35,368 bases of DNA from IMG/VR virus record IMGVR_UViG_3300031841_003114, positions 1-35,368 of that record. One strand, given 5' to 3'. Of this stretch, positions 15,823-22,802 are shown one piece after another (positions within the stretch are counted from its first letter, which is position 1; every line of letters begins with the position of its first letter). A program made the position numbers and the translations under genes. The notes beneath the pieces are model-generated. The model made no database searches. It was not told the DNA's origin and was given only the letters and a program-made list of their open reading frames with translations. The stretch comes from a virus.

Positions 15823-16167
15823 TTATCCATGATTCTTTTTTATGTATGGAAATGCAACTTCCTCCATCCAATCATCAACTGTATACCCTTTCTTTGGATC
15901 TAATGCAACCAAATCATCTGTTAAATCTTCGACTTCACGACTTGGACTATCCGATCCGTATTCAACCCAATCATCATAGCTATCGAAATTCTCTAGCATA
16001 TCATTTTCCATAGCTTTTAACACTTCCTCTGCTTTAGACTCGAATGCTGGTGATGGATATGAAAATTTGAAATCGTTCATATTTTCTCGTATCAATTTTC
16101 TATCGTTAGAAGACGTTCTTCCTTTAAACAATCGTTTATAATTTTCTTGTAAATTCATTTTGTTCAT
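15823..16167 (-). CDS. Putative head-packaged small protein with N-terminal targeting module
   Basis: A 114-residue protein of unknown function. Residues 1-28 are the shared module (NLQENYKRLFKGR, then TSSND and LIRE, the last containing I-R-E, a T4-type cleavage tripeptide). If cut there, about 86 acidic residues would remain, rich in Asp and Glu (EDLTDDLVALD) with a WMEEVAFPYIKK end. Such small acidic cargo would resemble T4 internal proteins in size. Promoters of both classes overlap upstream (TAG-N20-TATATTTA and ATATTTATAT). The Shine-Dalgarno is AAAAGGA before the ATG; an internal ATG three codons later is equally placed. Confidence 0.75.
   Translation of the reverse strand: MNKMNLQENYKRLFKGRTSSNDRKLIRENMNDFKFSYPSPAFESKAEEVLKAMENDMLENFDSYDDWVEYGSDSPSREVEDLTDDLVALDPKKGYTVDDWMEEVAFPYIKKNHG
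16084..16167 (-). repeat. Targeting-module copy 2
   Basis: Encodes MNKMNLQENYKRLFKGR, TSSND and IRE at the N-terminus of the 114-residue protein. Confidence 0.75.
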
Positions 16168-16183
16168 ATCCTTTTATTTTATA

Positions 16184-16214
16184 TAAATATAAGAAATCTT
16201 TTTCGTAAGTCCTA
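16184..16214 (-). promoter_or_regulatory. Composite promoter: degenerate bipartite plus late-type box
   Basis: TATATTTA (16184-16191) has TAG in place of TTG at 20-base spacing (16212-16214), with an ACGAAAAAGATTT spacer like the other copies. The box continues as TATATTTATATAAAATAAA, also matching the late-type motif, so the gene may be read both early and late. Confidence 0.55.
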
Positions 16215-16230
16215 ATTTATTTAAAGCTTT

Positions 16231-16773
16231 TTATCCTTCTTGCTTTTTTCGCATTAGTATCATATAAGTTCCTTGTTCAGATCTGACGTTATAATCATAC
16301 TGGCTAGGCGGAAATTTCTTCTGAATCTGGTCATATATCATATTCATATTTTTATCGTCGGTTTGATATTCGTTAGCCTGTTTCATATCTTTTTGAGAAA
16401 CCATCATACAAACTAGATTCTCTTTTGGATCGAGTTTTATTACAAACGGACCGGCTTCGTATCCGGTTTTTTTGCCAGGCGTTGTTTCGCCATCCTCGGT
16501 CTTACCACTCACCGTAGTTCCGCTCATGTCCATTTGAGTCCATGGTCCCTCAGCCTCTATTACTTCAAATCCTTTTCGAAGCAGATTAGTTTTAGATTGA
16601 TCGATGGGTATTCCAAATGCGTTATTTTTGCCGCCTGGTGATCCTTGAGCAAATGCAATCAATTCTTTTTGTAGTTTCTCAGCATCCTTTTCTGCATTCT
16701 CTCGTAATAATTTTAAATCGTTAGAAGACGCTCTTCCTTTAAATAATCTTCTGTAATTTTCGTTAAGTTTCAT
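16231..16773 (-). CDS. Putative head-packaged protein with N-terminal targeting module
   Basis: A 180-residue protein of unknown function, and the first module-bearing gene in transcription order. Residues 1-26 carry MKLNENYRRLFKGR, ASSND and LLRE, containing L-R-E, a T4-type prohead cleavage tripeptide. The remainder has a Lys/Glu-rich helix (about 28-45), a Gly/Thr-rich stretch (SGTTVSGKTEDGETTPGKK) and a C-terminal beta-like region ending YMILMRKKQEG. No catalytic motif was recognised. It has its own late-type box (16792-16802) and AAAAGGGAC before the ATG, consistent with expression when heads are assembled. Confidence 0.75.
   Translation of the reverse strand: MKLNENYRRLFKGRASSNDLKLLRENAEKDAEKLQKELIAFAQGSPGGKNNAFGIPIDQSKTNLLRKGFEVIEAEGPWTQMDMSGTTVSGKTEDGETTPGKKTGYEAGPFVIKLDPKENLVCMMVSQKDMKQANEYQTDDKNMNMIYDQIQKKFPPSQYDYNVRSEQGTYMILMRKKQEG
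16696..16773 (-). repeat. Targeting-module copy 1
   Basis: Encodes MKLNENYRRLFKGR, ASSND and LRE at the N-terminus of the 180-residue protein. Confidence 0.75.
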
Positions 16774-16791
16774 CTTTGTCCCTTTTATATT

Positions 16792-16802
16792 ATATAAATA
16801 TA
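16792..16802 (-). promoter_or_regulatory. Late-type promoter box before the first module gene
   Basis: TATATTTATAT on the minus strand, 18 bases before the ATG at 16773, followed by AATATAAAAGGGAC. No TTG element is seen at 20-base spacing. Confidence 0.55.
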
Positions 16803-16804
16803 CA

Positions 16805-17194
16805 TTACAAATCGATTCTACGCTCTAAAACCAATCCGATTCTGCGTAGGTCATCATCCGATGTTAACAGCAATGAATTTTCATATGTCGGCCAATGCAC
16901 TGCAAACTTTTTATCTAACACTCCGTTATTGGCTTTGCGTATAATTGTGTTCAATGCATTCACTGTGTACAATGTGTTGGTTTCTTTTTTTCGGTGTATT
17001 GAAATTGTATTTGGTGTCTTTCCGTAATCTTCGGATGGATTTACGTTATATGTAATGTATAGGTCATGTGAATTTTCAGCATCGGCAAACACGAATATGC
17101 GACGTTCTGACACATCATATGATTTCACAATGTAATCAATTATGAGATCCAAATCCTTTCTATGTGCAAATGTGCATAATAACTGTGTTTTCAA
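16805..17194 (-). CDS. Conserved-looking unknown phage protein, TTG start
   Basis: A 129-residue protein of unknown function. An ATG at 17260 would overlap the nuclease-like gene by 65 bases; instead a TTG at 17192-17194 lies just after that gene's TAA with AAGGA seven bases upstream, giving a clean start MKTQLLCTFAHRKDLD. Features include RRIFVFADAENSHDLYITYNV, an ISIHRKKETNTLYTVNALN segment and a C-terminal DDDLRRIGLVLERR. I recall similar proteins (IHRKK...NTxYTxNALN) from other T4-like marine phages, but know no function. It is transcribed after the nuclease-like gene and before the module-bearing cassette. Confidence 0.75.
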   Translation of the reverse strand: MKTQLLCTFAHRKDLDLIIDYIVKSYDVSERRIFVFADAENSHDLYITYNVNPSEDYGKTPNTISIHRKKETNTLYTVNALNTIIRKANNGVLDKKFAVHWPTYENSLLLTSDDDLRRIGLVLERRIDL

Positions 17195-17195
17195 T

Positions 17196-18551
17196 TTACA
17201 ATCCTTTTTGTAATTGTACAAATGGATATTTAGTAGCATTGAATAAAGATTTAGGTGCATATCTCATTTGTCCTTGTGTAATATTCGTAGTGTACCATTC
17301 ATCTTTTTCTGCTATTCCCATTTCTTTAGGCGTTTTAGTTTCAGAGGTAGTTCGAAACCACATTACTTTTCCAGATGGGATTTGGGCAAAATAGATATCT
17401 CTTGCCTGGACTAGTTCAGTTATGAATAATTCCGGATCTTGTACCCATGGGTGATTACGTAAATTATAAAGCCAGAGATTGGCTTCTACAACTGATTCAG
17501 TTTTAATAGGTACTACATTAATAGTAACCTCTTTTCCATCAACTGGCACGCCTTGTAAATCTTCGATATCTTCATCTCCTATAGCAAATTTGCCTTTAGA
17601 TGCTCCTGATAATGTCATGGCGGTAATAGACTTATCTTCTAGAAATTTATCTGTTAAAATACTTTGAGCTTTTATTAATCCGTTATAAAGGTTTTGCATA
17701 TCCGATAGGTTACGTTCTGTTCCGCCGGCTCCGTATAATCTAACTCCTTTACTGGATACAGTAGAAAATTCTTTTCCATCTCCAAACATGTCCAATAAAT
17801 TGTTTAATTGTTCATCTTCTGGGTATAATTGTTTTAACGCTTCTATTATATATGTTTCTTCTAACATAGGAAGTACTGCATCTGTATATAGAGACATGCA
17901 CCGCTTGCTCCATGGCATTCGGGCTGCCATACCTCCAGTTGCTGGTCTTATTGTTGATCCGACTAGTTCTTTAATTTCAATTGTCGTTCCGCCTACTTTC
18001 AAATCATGTTCAGCAGTTCCGCCTGATTGACTGCCTTTGACGCCCATTAGTGCAGCTAATTCTCCTCTACCAAAGCCTTCTCTTTTAAAATCCATAAATT
18101 TTATAAAAGTTTTCCAACCACTAGCGACAAACTCTTCAACTGAATATGTACGAAATTTGTCTGCTACTTTTTTTGCTTCACTAGGAGGTAATTGTAAAAA
18201 AGTTTTTTCCGCATAATCTATAACGTCTTGGTATGAACCTGATTCAGAAAATACTTTTTCATCAATTAATTTTTGTAATAATACATTCCATATCTCTGAA
18301 TTTTTATTATCATCTTCATTTACCTTAACTGGCTTTGCATCATTAAACGCTTGATCGAGCTGATCAACCTCATTTCTCATTTGGTCTGGCTCTGTAAACT
18401 TTTCTTTTTCAAGTTTAGCTTCTGATAATGATATACCATTTTCTGATAACACTTCGTTTAGTACTGCAAGTTCCGCGTCCGTGTATGGAGCATCAGCATA
18501 ACCTTTAGGTAGTCTGTAAAACCACTCTCTTACAATTCCGTCAAAATCCAT
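17196..18551 (-). CDS. Putative PD-(D/E)XK nuclease-fold protein
   Basis: A 451-residue protein. Residues about 9-40 form an EWFYRLPKGYA-type module with a helix containing LNE and LSE, followed by an acidic linker. The middle carries a restriction-endonuclease-like pattern: G-x-G-E (GRGE, 161-164), D183 in EHDLKVGG, then E192-I-K194 in IEIKE, i.e. D-X8-E-X-K. A basic, Gly-rich stretch follows (GGMAARMPWSKR). The fold call rests on these motifs only; the cleavage target is unknown and could be host DNA, or DNA at packaging or ejection. Its late-type box and the module-bearing genes downstream suggest a virion-associated or late role. The C-terminal 250 residues are not recognised. Confidence 0.7.
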   Translation of the reverse strand: MDFDGIVREWFYRLPKGYADAPYTDAELAVLNEVLSENGISLSEAKLEKEKFTEPDQMRNEVDQLDQAFNDAKPVKVNEDDNKNSEIWNVLLQKLIDEKVFSESGSYQDVIDYAEKTFLQLPPSEAKKVADKFRTYSVEEFVASGWKTFIKFMDFKREGFGRGELAALMGVKGSQSGGTAEHDLKVGGTTIEIKELVGSTIRPATGGMAARMPWSKRCMSLYTDAVLPMLEETYIIEALKQLYPEDEQLNNLLDMFGDGKEFSTVSSKGVRLYGAGGTERNLSDMQNLYNGLIKAQSILTDKFLEDKSITAMTLSGASKGKFAIGDEDIEDLQGVPVDGKEVTINVVPIKTESVVEANLWLYNLRNHPWVQDPELFITELVQARDIYFAQIPSGKVMWFRTTSETKTPKEMGIAEKDEWYTTNITQGQMRYAPKSLFNATKYPFVQLQKGL

Positions 18552-18565
18552 ATATAAACTCTTTG

Positions 18566-18575
18566 ATATAAATAT
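18566..18575 (-). promoter_or_regulatory. Late-type promoter box before the nuclease-like gene
   Basis: ATATTTATAT on the minus strand, 14 bases before the ATG at 18551 and just touching the stop of the preceding gene. An AAAGAG follows as a weak Shine-Dalgarno. Confidence 0.5.
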
Positions 18576-19924
18576 TAATCGAGTCGGGAAGTCATGTCTT
18601 TCATATCATGATAATTTACTCCAGCCTTGATTTTCACCGGATATGCGCCATTTTCGGATATAACATTTTTCAATTGCATGATAAGTGATTTGCCATCTGT
18701 CAAGTCATAATCAAATAGCATGGAATCATATGTATACAAAATCAATCGGCTCCGATAAGGTTGCAATGCCTCATTGATATTGTTTATGGCATAAAAGTTA
18801 TGTTCCGTTTCGGTTGCCTGTAATATGTAATTGAATAGTTTGTTTGGATTCATTTCATGCAAATGATCTGCATACATCGGCCGTTTAAATGTCGGCGTCT
18901 TAACTTCACCGTTCTTTTTGAAATCTCTCCATAATTGACCTATAAATGATTTCACTTCTCCGAAAAACGGTATCTTTGCAAAGTCTTTATCTATACCTCC
19001 ATATAACAATCGAAACGTTATCTGCTTGGATTGTTCATATTGTTCCTGAGTTAATTCGTTCGCACCAAAATACTGTTTACCAAAATACTCGTGTATAGAA
19101 CCGGTTGGTAATTTGTATCCTATCATTTCTGCAATCAACCGTACGTGATACGCATCATAATCAAATTCCAATAACATGCCACGTTCAAATCTGGAATCAA
19201 AATGCGATCGGCTCGAATCATCTTTATTTAACGCCGCATAGTTAATTCCTCCGAACTTGTTAGAAGGTCTTCCAGTACTGGTATATAAATTGTATTCCGT
19301 AAACACTTTGCCATTTTGTATTCCATTGGATTGAAAATGCTCTGCGAATCCTTTGGCGTTAACATGCAAACCATTCTGTTCAATTGAAAAGAAATTATCT
19401 ATTGCCATTGTGTCATAAGAACGAAATGCTTCAGTCATTTGAAAGGTGGTATATGATTTCATGAACTCTCGTCTCATAGCCGTACACCGTTCAATATGCT
19501 TTGTTATTGGCAACCAATCATTTGTATTTGTTTCATTATGCCACCACCGGTTCCATATATCATGAGCCGATGTATTTGTTTCTGTTAATGGCAACATGTT
19601 ATGAGTTTGCCACCAATGCATTAGGTCTGCATCATAGCATTGTTTTGCATAGAAATTGACAAAGCGTTTCTTGGCTAATACAAAGATATCACCCTGACTT
19701 GTAACCTCTTTTAAACGTTCGATATCCTGGTTAATACAGTCCTTATGACGGAATGGTAATATGAAGTCTAAATCATCATTGATACTATAAATGTATATGA
19801 ATGATATGCGATTATTGATATAATGTTTGAATGCATCCGAATACACCGGAATCCAAAAACTATCTGAAGATTGAATTGAATCAGTCAGATATCTGAAATC
19901 GTTATCACATTCCACTATTATCAT
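18575..19924 (-). CDS. Family A DNA polymerase-like protein (second polymerase)
   Basis: A 449-residue protein whose C-terminal 240 residues follow the Pol I palm and fingers: TSTGRPSN (215-222), motif A FDYDAYHVR with D255, motif B SKQITFRLLYGG with K300, F304 and Y308, a QATETEHNFYAI helix like QGTAADIIKRA, and motif C TYDSML with D400. Both catalytic aspartates are kept. Deviations are H260 where Pol I has the steric-gate Glu (E710), Tyr where Pol I has R754, and Ser after the motif C Asp where Pol I has Glu. Residues 1-150 lack clear exonuclease acidic motifs. It may be a gap-filling, translesion or modified-nucleotide polymerase (inference). The bipartite promoter box ends three bases before the ATG, so the message may be leaderless; there is no Shine-Dalgarno. 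Confidence 0.8.
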   Translation of the reverse strand: MIIVECDNDFRYLTDSIQSSDSFWIPVYSDAFKHYINNRISFIYIYSINDDLDFILPFRHKDCINQDIERLKEVTSQGDIFVLAKKRFVNFYAKQCYDADLMHWWQTHNMLPLTETNTSAHDIWNRWWHNETNTNDWLPITKHIERCTAMRREFMKSYTTFQMTEAFRSYDTMAIDNFFSIEQNGLHVNAKGFAEHFQSNGIQNGKVFTEYNLYTSTGRPSNKFGGINYAALNKDDSSRSHFDSRFERGMLLEFDYDAYHVRLIAEMIGYKLPTGSIHEYFGKQYFGANELTQEQYEQSKQITFRLLYGGIDKDFAKIPFFGEVKSFIGQLWRDFKKNGEVKTPTFKRPMYADHLHEMNPNKLFNYILQATETEHNFYAINNINEALQPYRSRLILYTYDSMLFDYDLTDGKSLIMQLKNVISENGAYPVKIKAGVNYHDMKDMTSRLD

Positions 19925-19927
19925 ACT

Positions 19928-19958
19928 TTAATATAAGTATAATTTTTCAATAAACCAA
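19928..19958 (-). promoter_or_regulatory. Bipartite phage promoter before the family A polymerase-like gene
   Basis: TTG (19956-19958) in TTTGG, 20 bases with an internal TTGAAAAAT, then TATATTAA (19928-19935). It marks a switch from virion genes to a replication-type gene within the structural side of the window. Confidence 0.65.
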
Positions 19959-19959
19959 A

Positions 19960-20700
19960 TTATTCGTATGGAAATATTTTTTTATTTTGTCCGCTTATTC
20001 GACGAGCACCTTCATAAGCCCAATCAGGTTCCATTGCTCTTATATGATATGAACCAATATAATTATCACCAGCTGATGTTTTATATTCTCCACCTGCTGT
20101 AAACAAACCGTTAACAGTTCCTGTATATTTTATTTTTGCAAACTCGGTAGGATTAGTTAATAAGTATGTTCCAATACCAGGAATAGTTTCTTCTGCCTTT
20201 TGAATTGCTTCTTGATTTAATGGCCGGATCACCGTATCAACATCACCGGTTAATTGCCATTGCAGTACATGTCGGCGATATAAAAATCCATTAGGTCCAG
20301 GTTGATTTTTTGTATTATACTGTTTAAACGTTCTTAAATCAACTTCATATATTTTAGATCGTTCATTTATTTTTTGCAGAAAAAATCTAATCTTTTTACC
20401 AAATGTATAATCTTCTTTTGTCAATGTAATAAAATGTTGAGTAACCGGCACGTATTGATTATATAATACTTTTTGAATTTTAAAATATGTGAGACAATCT
20501 GGCGTCTGTAACGGTGCTATAAATGGTACTAACTCTCGACTTTTATTTGAATACTCTGGATCTGAATAAACCGCGTTATTTGGATATACATGATATTCGC
20601 CAAAAAATTCTTGCAGTGTATCTGCATACATATATTCTTGTCCTAACGTTGTTCCTACAACGAGATCTTCTGGAGGTGTATATAATGGTCTTTTTGGCAT
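19960..20700 (-). CDS. Probable virion structural protein, function unknown
   Basis: A 246-residue protein rich in Tyr, Pro and Thr, with no membrane segment. The C-terminal part contains GLFTAGGEYKTSAGDNYIGSYH, a GGEY...NYIGxYHIR-type pattern that I associate with phage tail or baseplate surface proteins. It follows the hub-like gene and has a late-type box just before its ATG, so it is probably a baseplate or tail-tip component. It is the last gene of the structural run before the polymerase-like gene. Confidence 0.75.
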   Translation of the reverse strand: MPKRPLYTPPEDLVVGTTLGQEYMYADTLQEFFGEYHVYPNNAVYSDPEYSNKSRELVPFIAPLQTPDCLTYFKIQKVLYNQYVPVTQHFITLTKEDYTFGKKIRFFLQKINERSKIYEVDLRTFKQYNTKNQPGPNGFLYRRHVLQWQLTGDVDTVIRPLNQEAIQKAEETIPGIGTYLLTNPTEFAKIKYTGTVNGLFTAGGEYKTSAGDNYIGSYHIRAMEPDWAYEGARRISGQNKKIFPYE

Positions 20701-20705
20701 ATTAT

Positions 20706-20715
20706 ATATAAATAT
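20706..20715 (-). promoter_or_regulatory. Late-type promoter box with very short leader
   Basis: ATATTTATAT on the minus strand, ending five bases before the ATG at 20700. If it works like the other boxes, the transcript would have almost no leader. Confidence 0.45.
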
Positions 20716-20717
20716 TA

Positions 20718-22493
20718 TTATGGTACAAGTCTAGATTGAGTATCTAAACTAGTAGTCCAATCTTGTCCTTGCACTTGATGCGTAACTCTTGTAATAGTAA
20801 ATGCTGTATTCTCAGCCCATCGAGTAGCCGATAATGATGCTAAACCAAAACTTTGACCAAATCCAGGATTCAAGAATCCATTACATGTAATTGATAAACC
20901 AATTGGATATGGTCTATCAGCTTTTTCCTTGGCTAAGGCTTTAGGCATTTCCGCAATTACTTTACGTAAACCTGATGATATACCCTGTGCCTGAGTAGCA
21001 TCAAGTCCAGCTTTTGCCAAATCATTTTTAGCTTTATTCCAATCAATCGTAACTGTTTCTGACGGTTCGGGATCTTCTTTCTTCCCTGGACTTGCTTTTG
21101 CAAATGCTTCCATTTGCCAACCAGTCGGAACATCACCGGAAATAGTCGCTGACCGTACTCCACCTTCTCCAGAGATATCATCAATTTCAGTAGGACCGCC
21201 AGATGCATTTTTAGAATTCTTATTGTAAATATATAACGCCGCATCTTTCTCTGCATTTTCAAAAGCTACTGGATCTTCCATGATATCTAAATCAACCCAG
21301 CCACCCGTTGCCTCTCGGATTACTCCAAACACTGATTGCAAGAAACCTTCGAGGTCTAATTTTGTCGCTCCGGGACTAGCGGCTCTTTCGGCATCAGCTT
21401 GATTTGCACTTGTACCGGAAGCTCCTAATGAATTTAAAATTCCTTTAAGGCATGCATATGAAACATATATGTTCATACAATCACCTCCGATCGATTTCAT
21501 TTCTGCCTTCGACGTAAATATTCCTGATGGCTGCGTAATAGCACTAAAAATAAGATCACCAACGTCTGTGGTGTTGCCTTCTACCGGATAATCGGTATAT
21601 GGATCATTTTTAATCAGTACGTTTAATGGATCTCCGGAGATCAAGTTATTACCGCCGCCTAAATCTGTCTCAACTGCTGTTGCTGGGAGGTCATATAATA
21701 TCTTTTTTGTACTGGCTGGCAATCCATCGTTAATTATTCCAATCATATATCCTAATCGAAAATAAACTAATCGATTAGTCTCTCCTAATCCGTTCTGTAT
21801 ATTCTGTGGTTTTACTCCGGTAGGTGCTATAAAGTGTACCCAATCAGAACCATTACCTTTTCCGGATTCGATTGATAATGTTATTGGAACGCCGCCAATT
21901 GCTCCATCCAATGCTTCCCACATCATAAAATCAACAATATTGGTTACCGAAACACTTTCTAACCATGGAAACCCAAGAATATTTGCATATTTATTAAATG
22001 TCTTACCAACAGCTCTTTTTGGTAATGCAATTCCATCTTTTTTTAATACCTCCATTCCTTTACCTAAAGCAGATACTGTTATAACATATCTACCCTCTTT
22101 ATCAGATTGGAATGTATTTTTATACACTGTTAAATCCCAAGAACCTCCACCACCAGCTCCGGGGCCCGATCTTCCAATCGATAAGGTTATATCATTTCCA
22201 ACTCCACCAACTCCACCAGAGCCTATTACAGATTCTAATGAACCGGCATCGTATACCGTAACGGTAAATTCACCACGCCGTAATGAACCTGCCATTCCTT
22301 CTAAAATCATTTTAACGCTGTTTAATGTAGGAGCCGGTCGCCCTCTACCTGCATTAGTTGCCAACACCGGGCTATTTGGACCTCCGCCAGCAAAACCAAC
22401 AGATGCAAATCCATTACTACGAATTGAATAGCCTACACCGCCAGAACCACCAGGTGGTGTTCCATTTAACGGTCTATTAAATACATCTGCCAT
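20718..22493 (-). CDS. Baseplate hub-like virion protein
   Basis: A 591-residue protein. The N-terminus is glycine-rich (GTPPGGSGGVGYS, GPGAGGGGSWD). The end, AFTITRVTHQVQGQDWTTSL followed by an Arg-Leu, is of the type found at the end of phage hub proteins (gpD/gp27-like), where a final beta-barrel strand packs onto the tail tube. An internal CMNIYVSYACLKGILNSLG region may belong to the hub core. It starts immediately after the stop of the LysM-like gene (TAA then ATG). Its place after the tape measure, the large structural and the LysM-like genes fits a hub role. No lysozyme domain is visible, unlike T4 gp5. Confidence 0.7.
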   Translation of the reverse strand: MADVFNRPLNGTPPGGSGGVGYSIRSNGFASVGFAGGGPNSPVLATNAGRGRPAPTLNSVKMILEGMAGSLRRGEFTVTVYDAGSLESVIGSGGVGGVGNDITLSIGRSGPGAGGGGSWDLTVYKNTFQSDKEGRYVITVSALGKGMEVLKKDGIALPKRAVGKTFNKYANILGFPWLESVSVTNIVDFMMWEALDGAIGGVPITLSIESGKGNGSDWVHFIAPTGVKPQNIQNGLGETNRLVYFRLGYMIGIINDGLPASTKKILYDLPATAVETDLGGGNNLISGDPLNVLIKNDPYTDYPVEGNTTDVGDLIFSAITQPSGIFTSKAEMKSIGGDCMNIYVSYACLKGILNSLGASGTSANQADAERAASPGATKLDLEGFLQSVFGVIREATGGWVDLDIMEDPVAFENAEKDAALYIYNKNSKNASGGPTEIDDISGEGGVRSATISGDVPTGWQMEAFAKASPGKKEDPEPSETVTIDWNKAKNDLAKAGLDATQAQGISSGLRKVIAEMPKALAKEKADRPYPIGLSITCNGFLNPGFGQSFGLASLSATRWAENTAFTITRVTHQVQGQDWTTSLDTQSRLVP

Positions 22494-22790
22494 TTATTTA
22501 TCCATTTCTGCAGCTTCTAATCGTCTACCTAAAAAGTCTAATGAAGCTGGTATTCTTAATTGTATTCCAGCTGGGATTATCATTGAAGCTGGCCTTAAAT
22601 CATTTGCAATTGCAATATACCACCACAATGCAACATCATCATAAAATTGTTTTGCAATTAAATCAAACCGATCACCTTCCACTGTAATAATATATTGGTC
22701 ATTTATATCTACTTCTGGTTTAGGCATACGCACAGTTTCGTATGCATCATTTGTAACTGTTGAAAATAAATATCTTTGCATTACTGCCAT
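22494..22790 (-). CDS. LysM-like baseplate protein (gp53 / tail protein X type)
   Basis: A 98-residue protein with a LysM-like core: VEGDRFDLIAKQFYDDVALWW, then IAIAND and IIPAGIQLRIP. Single LysM-like domains of this length near the hub occur in T4 gp53-type wedge proteins and in P2-like tail protein X. It probably links baseplate parts rather than binding peptidoglycan freely. The Shine-Dalgarno is AAAAGGATAG before the ATG, and it abuts the hub-like gene downstream with no gap. Confidence 0.8.
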   Translation of the reverse strand: MAVMQRYLFSTVTNDAYETVRMPKPEVDINDQYIITVEGDRFDLIAKQFYDDVALWWYIAIANDLRPASMIIPAGIQLRIPASLDFLGRRLEAAEMDK

Positions 22791-22802
22791 AATCTATCCT
22801 TT

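Noticed and set aside
15810-15830. ATG at 15830 as start of the fusion gene
   Set aside because: The Shine-Dalgarno AAGGA is downstream of it and correctly spaced for the ATG at 15809, where the shared module begins.
17195-17260. Upstream ATG start for the 129-residue gene
   Set aside because: It would overlap the nuclease-like gene by 65 bases, and the extra residues look random; the TTG at 17194 has a well-placed AAGGA.
21940-22431. 163-codon plus-strand ORF opposite the hub-like gene
   Set aside because: It is a low-complexity, proline-rich mirror of the Gly-rich hub-like gene, has no homology or ribosome site, and lies against a convincing minus-strand gene.
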